Of a DNA stretch of 64,000 bases, positions 23,769-35,678 are shown piece after piece. Each line of letters begins with the position of its first letter. Positions within the stretch are counted from its first letter, which is position 1. Source of the DNA: Adiantum capillus-veneris (taxonomy: Eukaryota > Streptophyta > Polypodiopsida > Polypodiales > Pteridaceae); assembly GCA_014529385.2 (NCBI GenBank), contig CM043965.1:67991190-68055189 (forward strand). The letters run 5' to 3'. The notes beneath the pieces are model-generated. The model ran no database searches. It saw nothing but the letters and a program-made list of their open reading frames with translations, and had not been told where the DNA came from. The translations under genes and the position numbers were made by a program.

Positions 23769-23977
23769 GGAATTTTGCCTCTTCCCCTTGCCCCCAACTG
23801 GCATTTTTTATTGCTCCGCCAAAAGTTTATTAAAAACTGGTTATTTTTTGAGGTTTTGCACTATTTTTCTCTGTTTTGGGATGGAATTTTGCCCTTTCCC
23901 CTTGCCCTGAACCAGAATTTGCCAAACCAAAAGTTAGAAAATAGGTTGTTTTTGCACTATTTTTCTCGATTTTGGGG

Positions 23978-25299
23978 CAATGCGGCTGCTGACGGTGATG
24001 GTAATGCTGAGCATGATGGAAGTGGTGTTGCCAATGGTGTTTGTGATGGTGAGGAGGAGCGAACCTTCTCTCGCCTACACCTTCACCACCTGCTACAGTT
24101 TCTTGATGAATATTTCAAAGATGTATCTGCCAAATTCGAATGGGTAAAGCGGGAGGGTTGTGTCTCATACAACATGCTTTGGGCCTTCCTTGCTCCGAGC
24201 GTTGAAGTTTGCCGTCTCCGCAACATCTCTGGTCAGGCATGCCATGCTGTGATAAGTGAGAAGGGAAAGTATGACCATGAAAATTGGGCACCATATGAAA
24301 ATGGGTTCATGGACTTCGACGACGAAAGCTATCGCCACCGCACCATGACCTACAAGATTGGTGAGGCGCCGTTCACATCTTTGCATGTCTATCCATGGTC
24401 TTTCTTTCCAAGCCAACAAAGGAAAAACATGGCGGACTGCCTAGAGCAGCGTGTACAACTCTTTTACAATTATGTAGTAAAGGAGCTTTTCCTGTTCATA
24501 CATTTTCATGACTGCCTGGGCTACTACGGAAGAAATTCCAACGAATGCTTTCAGTTACATCGGGTGAATGTCAACGGACGAGTGATGGTGGATCTGCTGA
24601 GCTTTTGGCCAAGGCAAACATAGATTGGCCACTGGGTAATGCACAGCCGTTGTTCGAGCTGCTGAGCGGCATTGGGGAAAAGGAAACAGAAGAAGCAAAA
24701 TCAGAGAATGAAAGGCAGCTTACTGAAGAGGAGCTTCGTCAGGCACCGACAGTGGTATATGGGTTCTCTTTCAGCCTGAAGAGGTGGGGATGCTTCAATG
24801 TGGAGAGTCTCCGAGAGATAACCTTCAAGGATCAAGCATATGAGCAGCTCTCAACTCAAAGGCACTAACGACCCACAATGGCCTATGCAACGTCTCTGAG
24901 AGCGTTTTCTCTGTCAAGGTCTTGCCTATGCCAGGTGGCCCGTAACATAGCACCACACATCCCTCACCCTTCTGAGCCACAACATCTACACCTCTACCCC
25001 TTCCACTCTCTTCCAATAGGTAAGTGCCTTTAACATATCTTTTTGCTTGGCACTCTTCATCACCGGAGGAGGTTGGGGAGCTGGGAAAAACAACCAAGTT
25101 TTTAACGCAGCTTTACAATGGCGTGCTATCGTCTTCCTCGACGAGCCTGCTAGGTACTTGGAGCGTCGAGCATTCAATGTGGATGAGAAGTGCAATCTCC
25201 TCACTTGAGTCTTCTTGCGTTTGTTGGAATACTATGCTGGAGTCCTCTTCCTAACCACCAATCGATCAAGGAGTGCATTCGAAGTTGCACTAGATAGGA
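23978..25299 (+). pseudogene. DUF7025-AAA+ ATPase pseudogene, copy D, with internal inversion
   Basis: This is the most complete copy. The N-terminal domain is open from 23,978 to GRVMVDLLSF at about 24,600. After a frameshift come AKANIDWPLG, EEELRQAPTVVYGFSF and KRWGCF to EQL at about 24,846, the usual linker before the ATPase core. The Walker A block (GPPGIGKTLTEKTLSE, then HRPLWVVSAFEL) lies on the opposite strand at about 25,050-24,850. On the plus strand again come SPEEVGELGKTT (25,067), a frameshift, Walker B AIVFLDEPARYLERRAF (about 25,128), a TGA at 25,206, and VFLRLLEYYAGVLFLTTNR (sensor 1) to about 25,290, where a CT repeat cuts it off. Intact proteins of this type are AAA+ ATPases of unknown role. 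This copy is dead. Confidence 0.75.
24850..25050 (-). other. Inverted Walker A segment within the AAA+ pseudogene
   Basis: Roughly 200 bp reads in the ATPase frame on minus (AKRYVKG, DVVAQKGEGCVVLCYGPPGIGKT, HRPLWVVSAFEL), while the flanking parts of the same protein read on plus. The breakpoints are estimated from where each strand stops matching the expected order. Confidence 0.75.
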
Positions 25300-25300
25300 T

Positions 25301-25357
<57 letters not shown>
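25300..25357. repeat. Compound (CT)n(CA)n microsatellite
   Basis: CT units to about 25,329 pass into CA units to 25,357. The repeat replaces the rest of the AAA+ gene. Confidence 0.95.
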
Positions 25358-25358
<1 letters not shown>

Positions 25359-26405
25359 TGTAAGATCCCCACTCCCGCTGACACCAAAAACGGGATGGTA
25401 CCATTGACAGGTCTCTAGGCCTACTAAAGTCAGAGTTCTTAAACAAGAAAAATTCCAGGGAATTCACCCTTACCATTGACAATGGTTTAGGTTTATAGCC
25501 CTAGAAGAGACCTAGGCCTGTCTCGCAGTGGAAAGGGGACCATAAAAAAATATTTCCGGCCCTATATCTTCATCCTTCAGATTAAGGTTTCCTTAGCCAA
25601 TGCTTTTTTCCCTCTAACATATGTGAGGGCACAGCCGTTGGTGGATTCCTCTTCCAAGTGAAGAAGTTTCTAAATGTTTTAGTGCGCAAGAATGGATAGT
25701 TACCTGACTAATCAGGTCCACCCGTCCATGATTGACAACCTTAGTCAATCCCCACTTACCACCCCGCACTCACACATGATTTTTGTGCTGTTTAATTACT
25801 ACCACATTCTTTCCACAATTAAAACAATGATTCCTTTTTAGCTTTCACACTGCATTTCATTAAGACAACCTTTGAAAAACAGTATTGAAAACATTCTTTC
25901 AGCAAACAAACATCTTTAGACTTAAGACAAGATACTGTCATTCTGAAGTATTTTTGACCAGTACTGGCTTGTTTCAAGACCACATGTACAGGGGTGAAAA
26001 ATGGCACCCATTCCTTATTTATAAAAACCGGGGTGAAAAAAACCATCACCCAAAGTCCAGGCACCCATATGCCAAAACCAATTGTCCATACAACTTATAG
26101 GCGGTTCGTCTAGGATAAACTTGAAAGTACTATCCACAAACATAAACAAGCACGGGTTAAAGACTCCACGCGTGCTGAGGGAACCGACTCTTCCATGATG
26201 GTATCTCCATCATTACTCATTACCTGGAGTAAAATTTTTCCAAGGAATCAGAGGTGTCTTGAGACAAGCTGTCTTAAGGATGGTCAAACATTTCTTTCCT
26301 AGGTCAATCAATCATAACCCAATCATTTCTTTCCTAGTTACAGTCATTGCTCATTAGTTTCGTGGAAGTTACCTTCCATTTACAACCAGTTTATCCTTCC
26401 TAACC
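25358..26405. other. No gene recognised; probable retroelement interior or LTR
   Basis: This lies left of the gag start at 26,633 (minus), so it should be the interior or 3' part of that element, but no pol-like frame is present. Two non-coding stretches carry a similar GGGTGAAAAA motif (25,993 and 26,031). Confidence 0.35.
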
Positions 26406-26633
26406 TTACGTATGCAATGTTAACTTAAAAATGAACTTAAAAGATTTTAAGTGAACAAAATAGAAATCCACATGGGACTGCTCGTCCATGTGCTGTGGGG
26501 CAAGTGCCCGTAGACTCTCCTCTGTTGGCCTATGGCTAGGCCCAGCCTCATGGTCATTAGTGGCTTTGTTTCGCTTGTTGCTAACATCCTCTTCCTCAGT
26601 AAGAGGATTTTCCTTGGTTCTCTTTGGAGCCAT
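26406..26633 (-). pseudogene. Gag-like N-terminal fragment of a minus-strand LTR element
   Basis: MAPKRTKENPLTEEEDVSNK is followed by NDHEAGPSHRPTEESLRAL, a charged, disordered start of the sort that opens plant Ty3 gag proteins. Homology to any family is not clear. After QHMDEQ the frame becomes non-protein-like, so the ORF is truncated or interrupted. Its 5' side is a long AT-rich leader with tandem repeats and, further right, a promoter-like TATA box on the same strand. Confidence 0.4.
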
Positions 26634-27099
26634 GTCGGCAGCCTTATAAAAAGACTTAATCCATTAGAAGTTTAATTGAATAACCTTCTTTTTCCTTGTT
26701 TACCCAAAAATAAGAATTTTTGGAGTAAGTAGGTATTGTTAATAGTCAATTTGATGAGATATTCCTCCCGTAACTTATTTATGCTATAAGTAATTTCCCA
26801 TAATCACCATTTAATTTGGGAAGTCCTTTAACTAGGTTTCTCCTTAGTCTATCTACCACTTTAACTTTAGTAAATTATAAATTTCTATCCGCTAATGGGT
26901 TACTCTCCCTAAATTGTAATTGAATATGTTCTATCTTTAGTAATTTTCATAAATTTGATTAATAACCTTTTTCTCCTATACTTATGGTTTAAATTAGGTA
27001 AAATTTTACTGATAGTAATTTATTATACCATCCATTTATGCTGAGATAATTTTCCCACCCTTCAATAGCAATTTTGTACCTCAAGTATTTATTTGGTAA

Positions 27100-28370
27100 T
27101 TAGATAAATTCATTTACTAATTTTCCTTGTCTATTTTATACGCAAAATCGATTACTTTTATTGAAGATAAATACCTAAACTATTTATCTGAGATTGGGAT
27201 ATTTATCATGGATTTCTCAAGGTGTGTTCTACCTTCGATATTTATATCAAAGGTTTTTGGATTAATTTACTATATTCTCCCTTTTATTTTTTCCTAAAAA
27301 CAATGTAATTTTACCGGGATGATTCGATAAATTAACATTCTGAGCTTCAATTATCACGGGTTCTCTAACATGTAATTAACCTCTGATAAATAACTCAATT
27401 CAATTTGAATCCATTTACTAATTTTCCCTTTTTAATTGGCCCTAAAAACAAAGTATTTTTCTAAAGTAATTAGATAAATTAATTATATGAGTTTATTCTA
27501 ATTATCATGGGTTCCCTAACATATAATTAACCACTGATAAATAACTCAAAGCATTTAAAATCATTTTATTAATTTCCCCTATTTAATTTGTCTTAAAGCA
27601 AAGTATTTCTGCCAAAGTAATTAGATAAATTAATTATCTGAGCTTCTTCTAACTATCACAGGTTCCCTAACATATAATTAACCACTGATAAATAACTCAA
27701 AGCATTTGAAATCAATTTACTAATTTCCCCTATTTAATTTGTCTTAAAAACACAGTATTTTTGCTAAAATAATAAGGTAAATTAATTATCTGAGATTCTC
27801 CTAATTATCACGGATTTTCTAACACATAATTAACCACTGATAAATAACTCAAAGCATTTGAATTCAATTTACTAATTTCTTCGATTTAATTTGTCTTAAA
27901 AACATAGTATTTCTGCTAAAGTAATTAGGTAAATTGATTATCTGAGATTCTACTAATTATCACAGGTTTTCTAACATATAATTAACCACTGATAAATAAC
28001 TCAAAGCATTTGAAATCAATTTACTAATTTCTCCTATTTAATTTGTCTTAAAAATAGAGTATTTTTGCTAAAGTAATTAGGTAAATTAATTATCTGAGCT
28101 TCTCCTAATTTTTACGGGTTTTCTAACACATAATTAACTACTGATAAATAACTCAAAGCATTTGAAATCATTTTACTAATTAACCTATTTAATTTGTCTT
28201 AAAAACATAGTATTTCTGCTAAAGTAATTAGGTAAATTAATTATCTGAGCTTCTCCTAACTATCACGAGTTTTCTAACATATAATCAACCACTGATAAAT
28301 AGCTCAAAGCATTTTGCATCAATTTGATTATTTTCCTCTTTAATTTTCTCTAAAAAACAGTGTAATTATG
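27100..28370. repeat. 152-bp AT-rich tandem repeat, about 8 units
   Basis: The mark CTGATAAAT falls at 27,383, 27,534, 27,685, 27,837, 27,989, 28,141 and 28,292, giving periods of 151-152 bp. Each unit also has TAATTTGTCTTAAAAAC, GTAATTAGxTAAATTAATTATCTGAG and TTTCTAACATATAATTAAC. The units drift at both ends: a degenerate unit is visible near 27,100-27,230, and similarity fades after 28,370. No coding frame is present. The array lies between the promoter-like TATA at 28,818 and the gag start at 26,633, so I read it as the leader of a minus-strand LTR element. Confidence 0.9.
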
Positions 28371-28810
28371 TCTAATTAATTAAGAAAATTACTCAAAAAA
28401 TTATAGGATAATTTTTCTAGCGTAACGACTATCTAATGTAGCTCTGATAATTACCTCAACTTAATCTAAGATTAATAAATATATTTCCCATTAATTCATG
28501 GTTAATTTGGCTAATTTCAGTCCTAATATGATAGGATAATTAATTAGCTTAACATTACCGAGCTTAATTACAACAATCAACAGAGAATAATTTATTAAGA
28601 GAGGGTTTATAAGTATACATAGGCCTAATCTTTGATTTATTAACAAAAATAGATTAATCTAGCCTTGCTAATTAAAAAGGATTAGGCTAATTACCGTTTA
28701 GGTTAATCGACTAGAGCTCAATCTCTAGTGATTTCTGTGTAGCTTTCTCTCTAGATGAGAGGGGCAGTGTCAAGGCTCCGAGTCTAAATTTTTATGAAGG
28801 GAAGGGGGTC

Positions 28811-28818
28811 TTTTTATA
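28811..28818 (-). promoter_or_regulatory. TATA box of putative minus-strand LTR promoter
   Basis: On minus it is AGCTATAAAAAGACCCCC, in a locally GC-rich context (28,800-28,960) unlike the AT-rich leader to its left. The start site would be about 30 bp downstream, near 28,785. No second LTR copy was found to confirm it. Confidence 0.45.
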
Positions 28819-29172
28819 GCTTTTTCTGGGTACCGGGCAATTTCTAGCAGGTTTTGACACCCCAAGTAGGCCCCCAGCTTGGAAATGGCGCCATTTGCTG
28901 CTAAACCTGTCTCTCGCGGGTTCCCCCCAACTCCACACAGCCCCCATACCTTTCAGAATCGATTTTGGTCGATTTTGCAGATTTCTCATGATGAAAATTT
29001 GAAATATCAGTTAATTCTAGAACCTTAGGTTAAGAAGTCTTTGTTAATAATCATTACTGAAACCATCCAATTTTTATTAACTAATTGAATTCCTATTGTA
29101 ACCTTCCAGGGTCTGTAACTTTTCCATTGTATGAGCAATCCTAGGAGACACACAAATTCTTGGTCGAAAAGA

Positions 29173-29191
29173 GGGGGGGGGGGGGGGGGGG
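29173..29191. repeat. G homopolymer (~19)
   Basis: A poly(G) run after GAAAAGA. Confidence 0.9.
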
Positions 29192-30921
29192 TTGCAAATG
29201 GACATGCCTTGATTGGAAAGAGTGTGTTGGGGCTTGGCCTGAAAAACAAGTACCCAACATAGAAACCACAAAGAATTATTGTAGATCTTGGTCTATCAAG
29301 GAGCATGTGGAGGGTAGGAGGAGAGTAGCTACATCTTATGAGTTGTTAGATCTTTCCCTGGAAAAATTATATAGAATGCTACTTCAAAAGGCAAATTTAC
29401 ACTTGGTTAGAATGTGAAAATAGTTACAGTGTATGAGTTGTAAGCCCTTGCCATAAAGTAAGCAGCTAGAGTAGTAATTGATGCACGATGCATGTATGGA
29501 AGGGCTCCAAAAGCTCAAAAGATAATCCCATGAGCTTACATGTTATTATGGAATGAAAGAGAGTAAGGTATTCATGATTGAGGTGTACCTTCTTCTTAAC
29601 AACAACAACAACGCGCGGGTCACATACTAGTACACTCTAAGGCGCTTATTGCATTAGCCTTACCGGAGTCTAAGAGAAGTGCACCTTGTCTCCTAAATTT
29701 ACTGATACAAGGTGCAAAACAAAATGATTGCTTTTGCCACTTCTCCTAGAGAAAATGTTAGAGGAAGAATCGAGAATAGAGAGCGTGTTGCGGGTTGGTT
29801 GGGCTTGCGCAGCCTTTTAACTTGAGGTCAGTCCTAGGGTTGGGGAGCCCATTGTGGAGGCTACAGGCAGGGCGAGGCCAGGGGTTCTAAGCCACATACA
29901 ACCATATTTTTGGAGTTTCGAGGGATAGAGGTCCTCCCGCCTAGAACATGGGGCCGATTCTCAATGGCTTATGGGTGCGGTGTGGGCTCATGTCTGGGAC
30001 TCTGGAGCATGGGGTCGCTTCGCTGGGTTGCAGAGCCCTTTGACGAGGTTTGGTTCATTGTTGGATGGATCTTTGCATGCGTGTATGGTTGTGCGGTTCT
30101 GCTATTTTGGTACAAAGGGTGTTTCTCTGAAGGTGTTGGGCTCTTTTTTGCATTAGCCAATTTTGTTGGTGGCCAAGCTTGATGGGGTCTTGCCGAATGT
30201 TCTTCTTTCGATTATGGTGATGGAGACTGTTGGGCTCCGTCCATCTATTGACTCTATGTTCAAGCTCAGGTGTTCTCTCCTTGGTGGATGTCAAGCATGT
30301 GGCTGATGCTTGACATCCGATGGCAACTGGGTGGATTATTCAGGTTCTCTTGTTCTTGGTCTGCTTCCGGTTTGTTATGTCCGTTGGGGTGGCTCCCTAT
30401 TTGCCAACGTTCTCTCTAGTCGATTGATGGTCCTGTAATTTTTGTTGTGGGTCGATGGTGTTGATTATGTGGTATTGCCATGGCTCGGTGTGAGCATGGA
30501 TGTATTCTTTTTGGTTATGATAATATATATACCACTCACAATTGTGAGTTCTGCTACTATTAAAATAAAAAATAAAAATCTATGGTCGTGTGCAAAACTT
30601 CTATAGCACAAACTTTTCTCAAACACTATTGTCACCACCAAGAAAGTTCTCATAGCTACACAAGTACCCACTAGCTGCTTGCACATAATTGGATGGGTTT
30701 CACATCCGATTAGTTAGAGCACTCATTGGCAATGCACGTGAAATGATAGAGTGCTCTCCCCTCACTTTTGTTCCACTTTATCCAAACTAGTGGGACTTTA
30801 GTTTCCCTAGTCGCCTTCGATGGTGATGCTGCCTACGACAGCAATGATAAAAAGCTTGTTAATGAATCTCTCTACTATAAACTAAAATGATGGTGTAATA
30901 TTAGGAAGAGTTACAATTAAG
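29192..30921. other. No gene recognised
   Basis: A 90-codon frame at 29,910-30,182 is hydrophobic (Trp, Phe and Gly rich), and I cannot assign it. The stretch from about 30,420 to 30,570 (TTTTTGGTTATGATAATATATAT then AT/A-rich) has the look of a LINE 3' end, but this is weak. Confidence 0.35.
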
Positions 30922-30957
30922 CCCCCCGCCCCGCCCCGCCCCGCCCCTTTTTTCCTC

Positions 30958-31033
<76 letters not shown>
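30922..31033. repeat. (CCCCG)n - (CT)n - (CA)n compound repeat
   Basis: CCCCG units span 30,922-30,948, CT units about 30,958-30,989, and CA units to 31,033. Confidence 0.9.
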
Positions 31034-31036
<3 letters not shown>

Positions 31037-32248
31037 GTGACACTTTGAATTGACAATACATCATAAGAAGCATTGCAAGCACGATACATAAAGGCAGTGC
31101 AAGCGTAGAGCTTTCTCATGCTTCACAGTAGCACATTTAAGGAGACTAAATTTAGAGAAAAACCCCACTCCACATAATCTAAAAACCTGAGACAACTATT
31201 TGCTCTATCACTATTTAACATATTTTGCAATTAGTGTTATTCAAGAGATGAGGTGCTAGATAGGAAGCTTCTCAGGAACTCCTTGTGCTTTTGGAAGATC
31301 TACCATGAAAGTGTGGTGCAAGGGTATGTGTTTTCCTGATGCTAGTAAGGACATTTGGTCATCATTCATAGTAGACTTGAGTGCTACATGCATGGCACAT
31401 GCAGACCATCATTTTCCATGTTTGCTTCACTTGAATGGGTTTGTTACCAAGTTTGGTGGTGGGTCTGAAGTGTAGGATCCTTGTTTGCCAAATACAAACA
31501 TCTAAACCCTGTCTTCTTGCAAGTTACATATGCCAATGTTGCTAGCACATCACCTTATGTTAGTCATTGATGGTCTCTCCTTACTAGTGGTAGAAAAAAA
31601 GCCTAGGTTCATTGTAAATCCCAACTACAAAATTTGAAATTTACCTCAAAATTTTGAATTTGAGGTGAAAACTTTTACAAAATTAAGAGCAATATAGTGT
31701 AATAACGTTCAAAAATAGTTATTTGCAACACAAATTTTCAATTTCTAGGTTTTAGATAAAAAGTATAATTCAAGTATTGCTACTTTTTTTTGACATGGAC
31801 TATGATGGATCGAGATTTTGGTACCTTTTTGAATGACCTCTAGACTTTGTAGATTTGTGCCCTTGGATGCTTGGGTTAGGTATAATGGTGATTCTCATGC
31901 GGTTGTTCATCTCTCAACCATTCAAGACTCTCTTGCCACTGCTCTCTACCCAAGTTAATTAGTCCTTATGATATCTTGCATTCCATGCAGTCTCGCCCAT
32001 GGCTCTCGTTCTACTCCATCTTCACTCTTCGCATCTGGCTCAAGCTCGTGGTCGTCTAATGCTAGGCCCCACTATTTCCCTACTTTGTTGACGTGCCACC
32101 TCCATCCACTCATTGACCACCTGCCCCTAGTGCTTGATTTCCATTTTCTCATCTCACACCTAGTCTACATGAGGCACAATTACATGAAGTTGGCGGAGGG
32201 CAACACTCCACATGGCCAAAACAAGGCAACCCCTGCCTCTTCCTACAT

Positions 32249-32250
<2 letters not shown>
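31034..32250. other. No gene recognised
   Basis: Non-coding sequence on both strands. Confidence 0.4.

Positions 32251-32251
<1 letters not shown>

Positions 32252-32328
<77 letters not shown>
32252..32328. repeat. (GA)n microsatellite
   Basis: About 38 units. Confidence 0.95.
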
Positions 32329-32333
<5 letters not shown>

Positions 32334-32528
32334 GATGGAATGCTCAATAGAGAAGGGGGATTGATAGAGGGTGGATAGAATGCCTAAGAAGGGGATAGGG
32401 GAGATGCAACCAAAACAAACGTCTAAAGAAAGTGATGGGGGGAAGGGGGTGGCCCAACCAGTGCAGGGAGGTTAAGGGATAGTAGCAAGAAAGGGAGTGA
32501 GAGCAAACATGTGGGGCATAAATAACCT

Positions 32529-32550
32529 CCCCCCCCCCCCCCCCCCCCCC
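32529..32550. repeat. C homopolymer (~22)
   Basis: The poly(C) run lies between two long GA tracts. Confidence 0.9.
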
Positions 32551-32685
32551 TTTTGACAGCTAGTGGGCTCCTGCATGTCAAGGGAGGTGGTGATCTCAAA
32601 ATTTCTACTCTCCCTCAAGTCCATGGAGCTCCTGCTGAGACTCAAATCTCTCGTAGTTGAGAAGACACATCTTGCCTGACAAACA

Positions 32686-32688
<3 letters not shown>

Positions 32689-32773
<85 letters not shown>
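32689..32773. repeat. (GA)n microsatellite
   Basis: About 42 units, the longest dinucleotide tract in the window. Confidence 0.95.
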
Positions 32774-32776
<3 letters not shown>

Positions 32777-33419
32777 TGTTGACATGGTGGGTTGAGGTGC
32801 TAGGTTGGTAGCACCCCTTTGGCAATTGGAAAAGAAAGCTAGAGGGCTTCCATCGTGGTTGAAAGCATTTGCAGCCACATGGAGAGGGAACCAACCCTTT
32901 TAATATAGCAACAGATATATGACAACATAATTGAAATTCTTTTTCGTTTTTTTTTTTGGCAATCTCATGCGAACCATCAACTAGTTTTATAAGATTGCAC
33001 CCACACCCACGCTTGCATATCATAAGAATTGAAACCTAGTGGGCATGCTTAAAGTCCCTTGCCTTTACGGCTAAGACAACTCCCCTTGAAATTGTCGATA
33101 CATTTTACATCAAATTTTTTTGTCAATAGGTAGCATTTTCACAATCAGCAATGCTACAATTTACATTGAATTCTGTCATTCAAGCTCATTGCTCATTGTG
33201 ATGCATCCAAAATTATGTTTACATTTTGTCATCAAAGGATTTTTTTGGTCATTTCTCATTTCATTACATTCCATCTCTATGGCATTCCACTTGAGGATAA
33301 ATTTACCTTTTGTTTTTTTTTTAGGTACTCAATTGAACGTGAATTGCATTAAACCAAAAAGGTTATGAACAGTCTTGGCATATCCTTTGCAGAGGGTTCT
33401 CCAAAAAAAAAAACCATCA
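32774..33419. other. No gene recognised
   Basis: AT-rich sequence with T and A runs. It ends in an A11 run at about 33,402 just left of the presumed E1 LTR. Confidence 0.4.
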
Positions 33420-33990
33420 AAATTGTCGCTGTAGAAGGTGAGGACAGTCCTAGCAGTCGGCAACTTTCCCTTAGAAGACCGATTAGCGGGAGGCAATCAC
33501 ACTGGCAATAATTACCGCATACAATTACTGTAGTAACTCCTGAAAGCTGTAAATAGGACCCACTACATTGTAATCAGGCTTCTTAGCTGCTTCTATTTTG
33601 GCTTTAGCTTTCTAAGCACTTTAGCTTTTACGAGCTCTCGCCTCTAGTTTCACCCTGTAATCATTGCTTCTGTAATCATCTGAGCTTAAACCCATTATAC
33701 ACTATACCGGTTGTCCTTGAGCTATTAATCTGAATCTGCAAATACTCTTTCTAGTCTTTCACTTATGTCTCTCGTTTCAGTATAGCATTCTAGTTCAGTT
33801 ATCTATTTCAGTAGAGTTAGTACTCTATTCCAATCTCACTAACTGAACTGAGGACATAACCAGTAGCTCTAAATGCTAACAATGGAATCAATTGTCTAAA
33901 GATATCAGCTCCAATTCCATTTTGATGATCACGGTGGTTAGGGTTGTTCGCTCTTCGACCAAAAAACTCTTATCTCCCAGTTAGAGTTTT
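33420..33990 (+). other. Putative 5' LTR/leader of E1
   Basis: About 570 bp of non-coding sequence rich in short CTTTAGC/CTTCTATT elements precedes the gag start at 34,002. I could not find its partner downstream of E1's last ORF, so the LTR call rests on position alone. Confidence 0.3.
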
Positions 33991-34001
33991 CAACTATACA
34001 C

Positions 34002-35678
34002 ATGGTGCCTAAAGTCAATCGTGGTCGCAAACCGTCAACCCGGTTAGGCACGGATTCCGACTGTGTCGACCCTATTCCTGAGGTATCAAAAAGAGATTCT
34101 GATCATAAGAAGGACCCGGAGAGCGAGACTGAGGCTAAGGAGGAGCACAATCATGATGATGAGGCCAAGGATTCTCAACACTCCAGTCATTCCAGGAGGA
34201 GAAGGTATGAGCGGGAAGAACGCAAAACCAGGAGTTCTCCGTCCACACACAGGGCAGATGGGGCCAAGGGTAGCAAGGACAGTCGTCATAATTCCAACAG
34301 AAAAGCCAAAGAAGAGATCGCAACTGAGACCAAAGAAGAGGCTGGGATGCTGACACATATCACTACAGAAAGTCTTCTCGATGAAGTCAGGCTTCCAAGG
34401 GCAGAAGAAGCAGGGACGATGCTGAATGGCATGATTATACTTCTTCATTGAAATTCTCTTTCCCAGTGTTCCAAGGAGGAAAGAAAGATGATCCAGATGT
34501 TCATATTCAAGATTTTGAACAATATGTTGAGTTGAAGAATATTGATGAGGATGACTGGGAGAATAGTTTCCTCAGACACTAAAAGATGCAGCAAGGAAAT
34601 GGTATTACCATTACCTAGCCTGCCAACTCAGATCATACAACAAATTCCTCAAAGCTTTCAGACTGGAGTATTCATACAACAGGGGTGATGAGGACATTCT
34701 CTGTGAGCTAGATACGATTAGACAAGGGAAGTTGTCAGTGAGAAGAAGATCAAGGAGTTAACTAGGCAATTGCAGGAGCCACCATTAGAAAAGAGGCTAC
34801 ACGCATGGTTTCTAAATGGGTTCGGTAGTAAGAAGCTCAGAGAACAAGAGGTACCTACACCATCAAAGAAATTCAATGATTTAGTGCAGAAAGCTTTGAA
34901 GCTTGAACAACAAGATAAAAAGGAGAGAAGCCACAAGAAGAGGAGGTCCAATAGTAGCAGTTCTTCCTCTGAGAATTTTGATTCTAGTGCGACCTCTAGC
35001 AGCTCTGACATCAGCTCACATGAGAAAAGCAAGGACAAGGCTAAGAAGGGGTCTTGGTCCATAAAAATTGATGAAATGGCCCGACAGATTGTTGAAATCA
35101 GCCAGACCAATCAACCAGTTAGGAGAATGGAAACTTGGTACTCAAGGTGCAAATCTAAAGATCATGTTTCCAATGAATGTCCACAATGTACCTATTGCAA
35201 AGCATATGGTAATTTATGGAACAATTGTGGGATTCACATTCATCAGTTCAAGAAGGAAAAGGATTTGTTTGTAGTAGCATTTACCAATGCTGAACCAACT
35301 ACAATAGAGACAACCAATGTACCCCAAGAAGAGAAAATAGGTACCAGTGGCACTGGTACTGGGCGCAGCAGATACCAAGGAGGTACTGGCCAAGGTCGGG
35401 GTCGTGGTAATTTTCAAGACCGAAGCCTTAAATGTTATACTTGTGGCAAGTATGGGCACTTTGTGGCTAAATATCTAGAGGCGCCCAGTACTGTGGCTAC
35501 TAAGGCAAAAGCCCCAGAGCTGGTTCCAGTACGAGCAGTTACATGCAGTAAAGGGGTAGTCATTGAGGAGATTCTAGATGAGCTGGTAAAACCAGTAAGC
35601 ACTGAAACTAACAAATGGACTCAGCAGAGAGAGGTATGGAAGGCAAAGGGAAAAGAGAAGGTAGTCGATGAATGGTAG
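34002..35678 (+). pseudogene. E1 gag, frameshifted
   Basis: ATG at 34,002 opens MVPKVNRGRKPSTRLG, then a long Arg/Lys/Glu/Asp/Ser-rich disordered region. After a frame change near 34,430 comes FPVFQGGKKDDPDVHIQDFE (capsid start), soon broken by a stop and shifts. The frame resumes at about 34,770 with EPPLEKRLHAWFLNGFGSKK, a serine tract, and a zinc-knuckle region CYTCGKYGHFVAKY near 35,440, where the last Cys of CCHC is lost. It forms the particle shell and binds RNA in an active element. The charged N-terminal extension of about 140 residues before the capsid is longer than in most plant Ty3 elements. Confidence 0.8.

Larger units (their letters stand above)
20950..24700 (+). repeat. ~1.88-kb tandem segmental duplication
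   Basis: Unit 1 (about 20,950-22,829) and unit 2 (about 22,830-24,700) both start with TATTGCCAAGCTT...TTTTCTC and share the order minisatellite, truncated gene block, minisatellite, longer gene block. The longer blocks end alike in GGAAAAGGAAACAGAAGAAG at about 22,800 and 24,676. The units differ by scattered substitutions and indels. Confidence 0.8.

Noticed and set aside
24825-25097. An independent minus-strand ATPase gene
   Set aside because: The Walker A piece continues neither upstream nor downstream on minus; it is the inverted middle of the plus-strand pseudogene.
29910-30182. A 90-codon hydrophobic frame as a membrane protein gene
   Set aside because: Overlapping frames are open on both strands, no family pattern is seen, and flanks look like decayed repeat.
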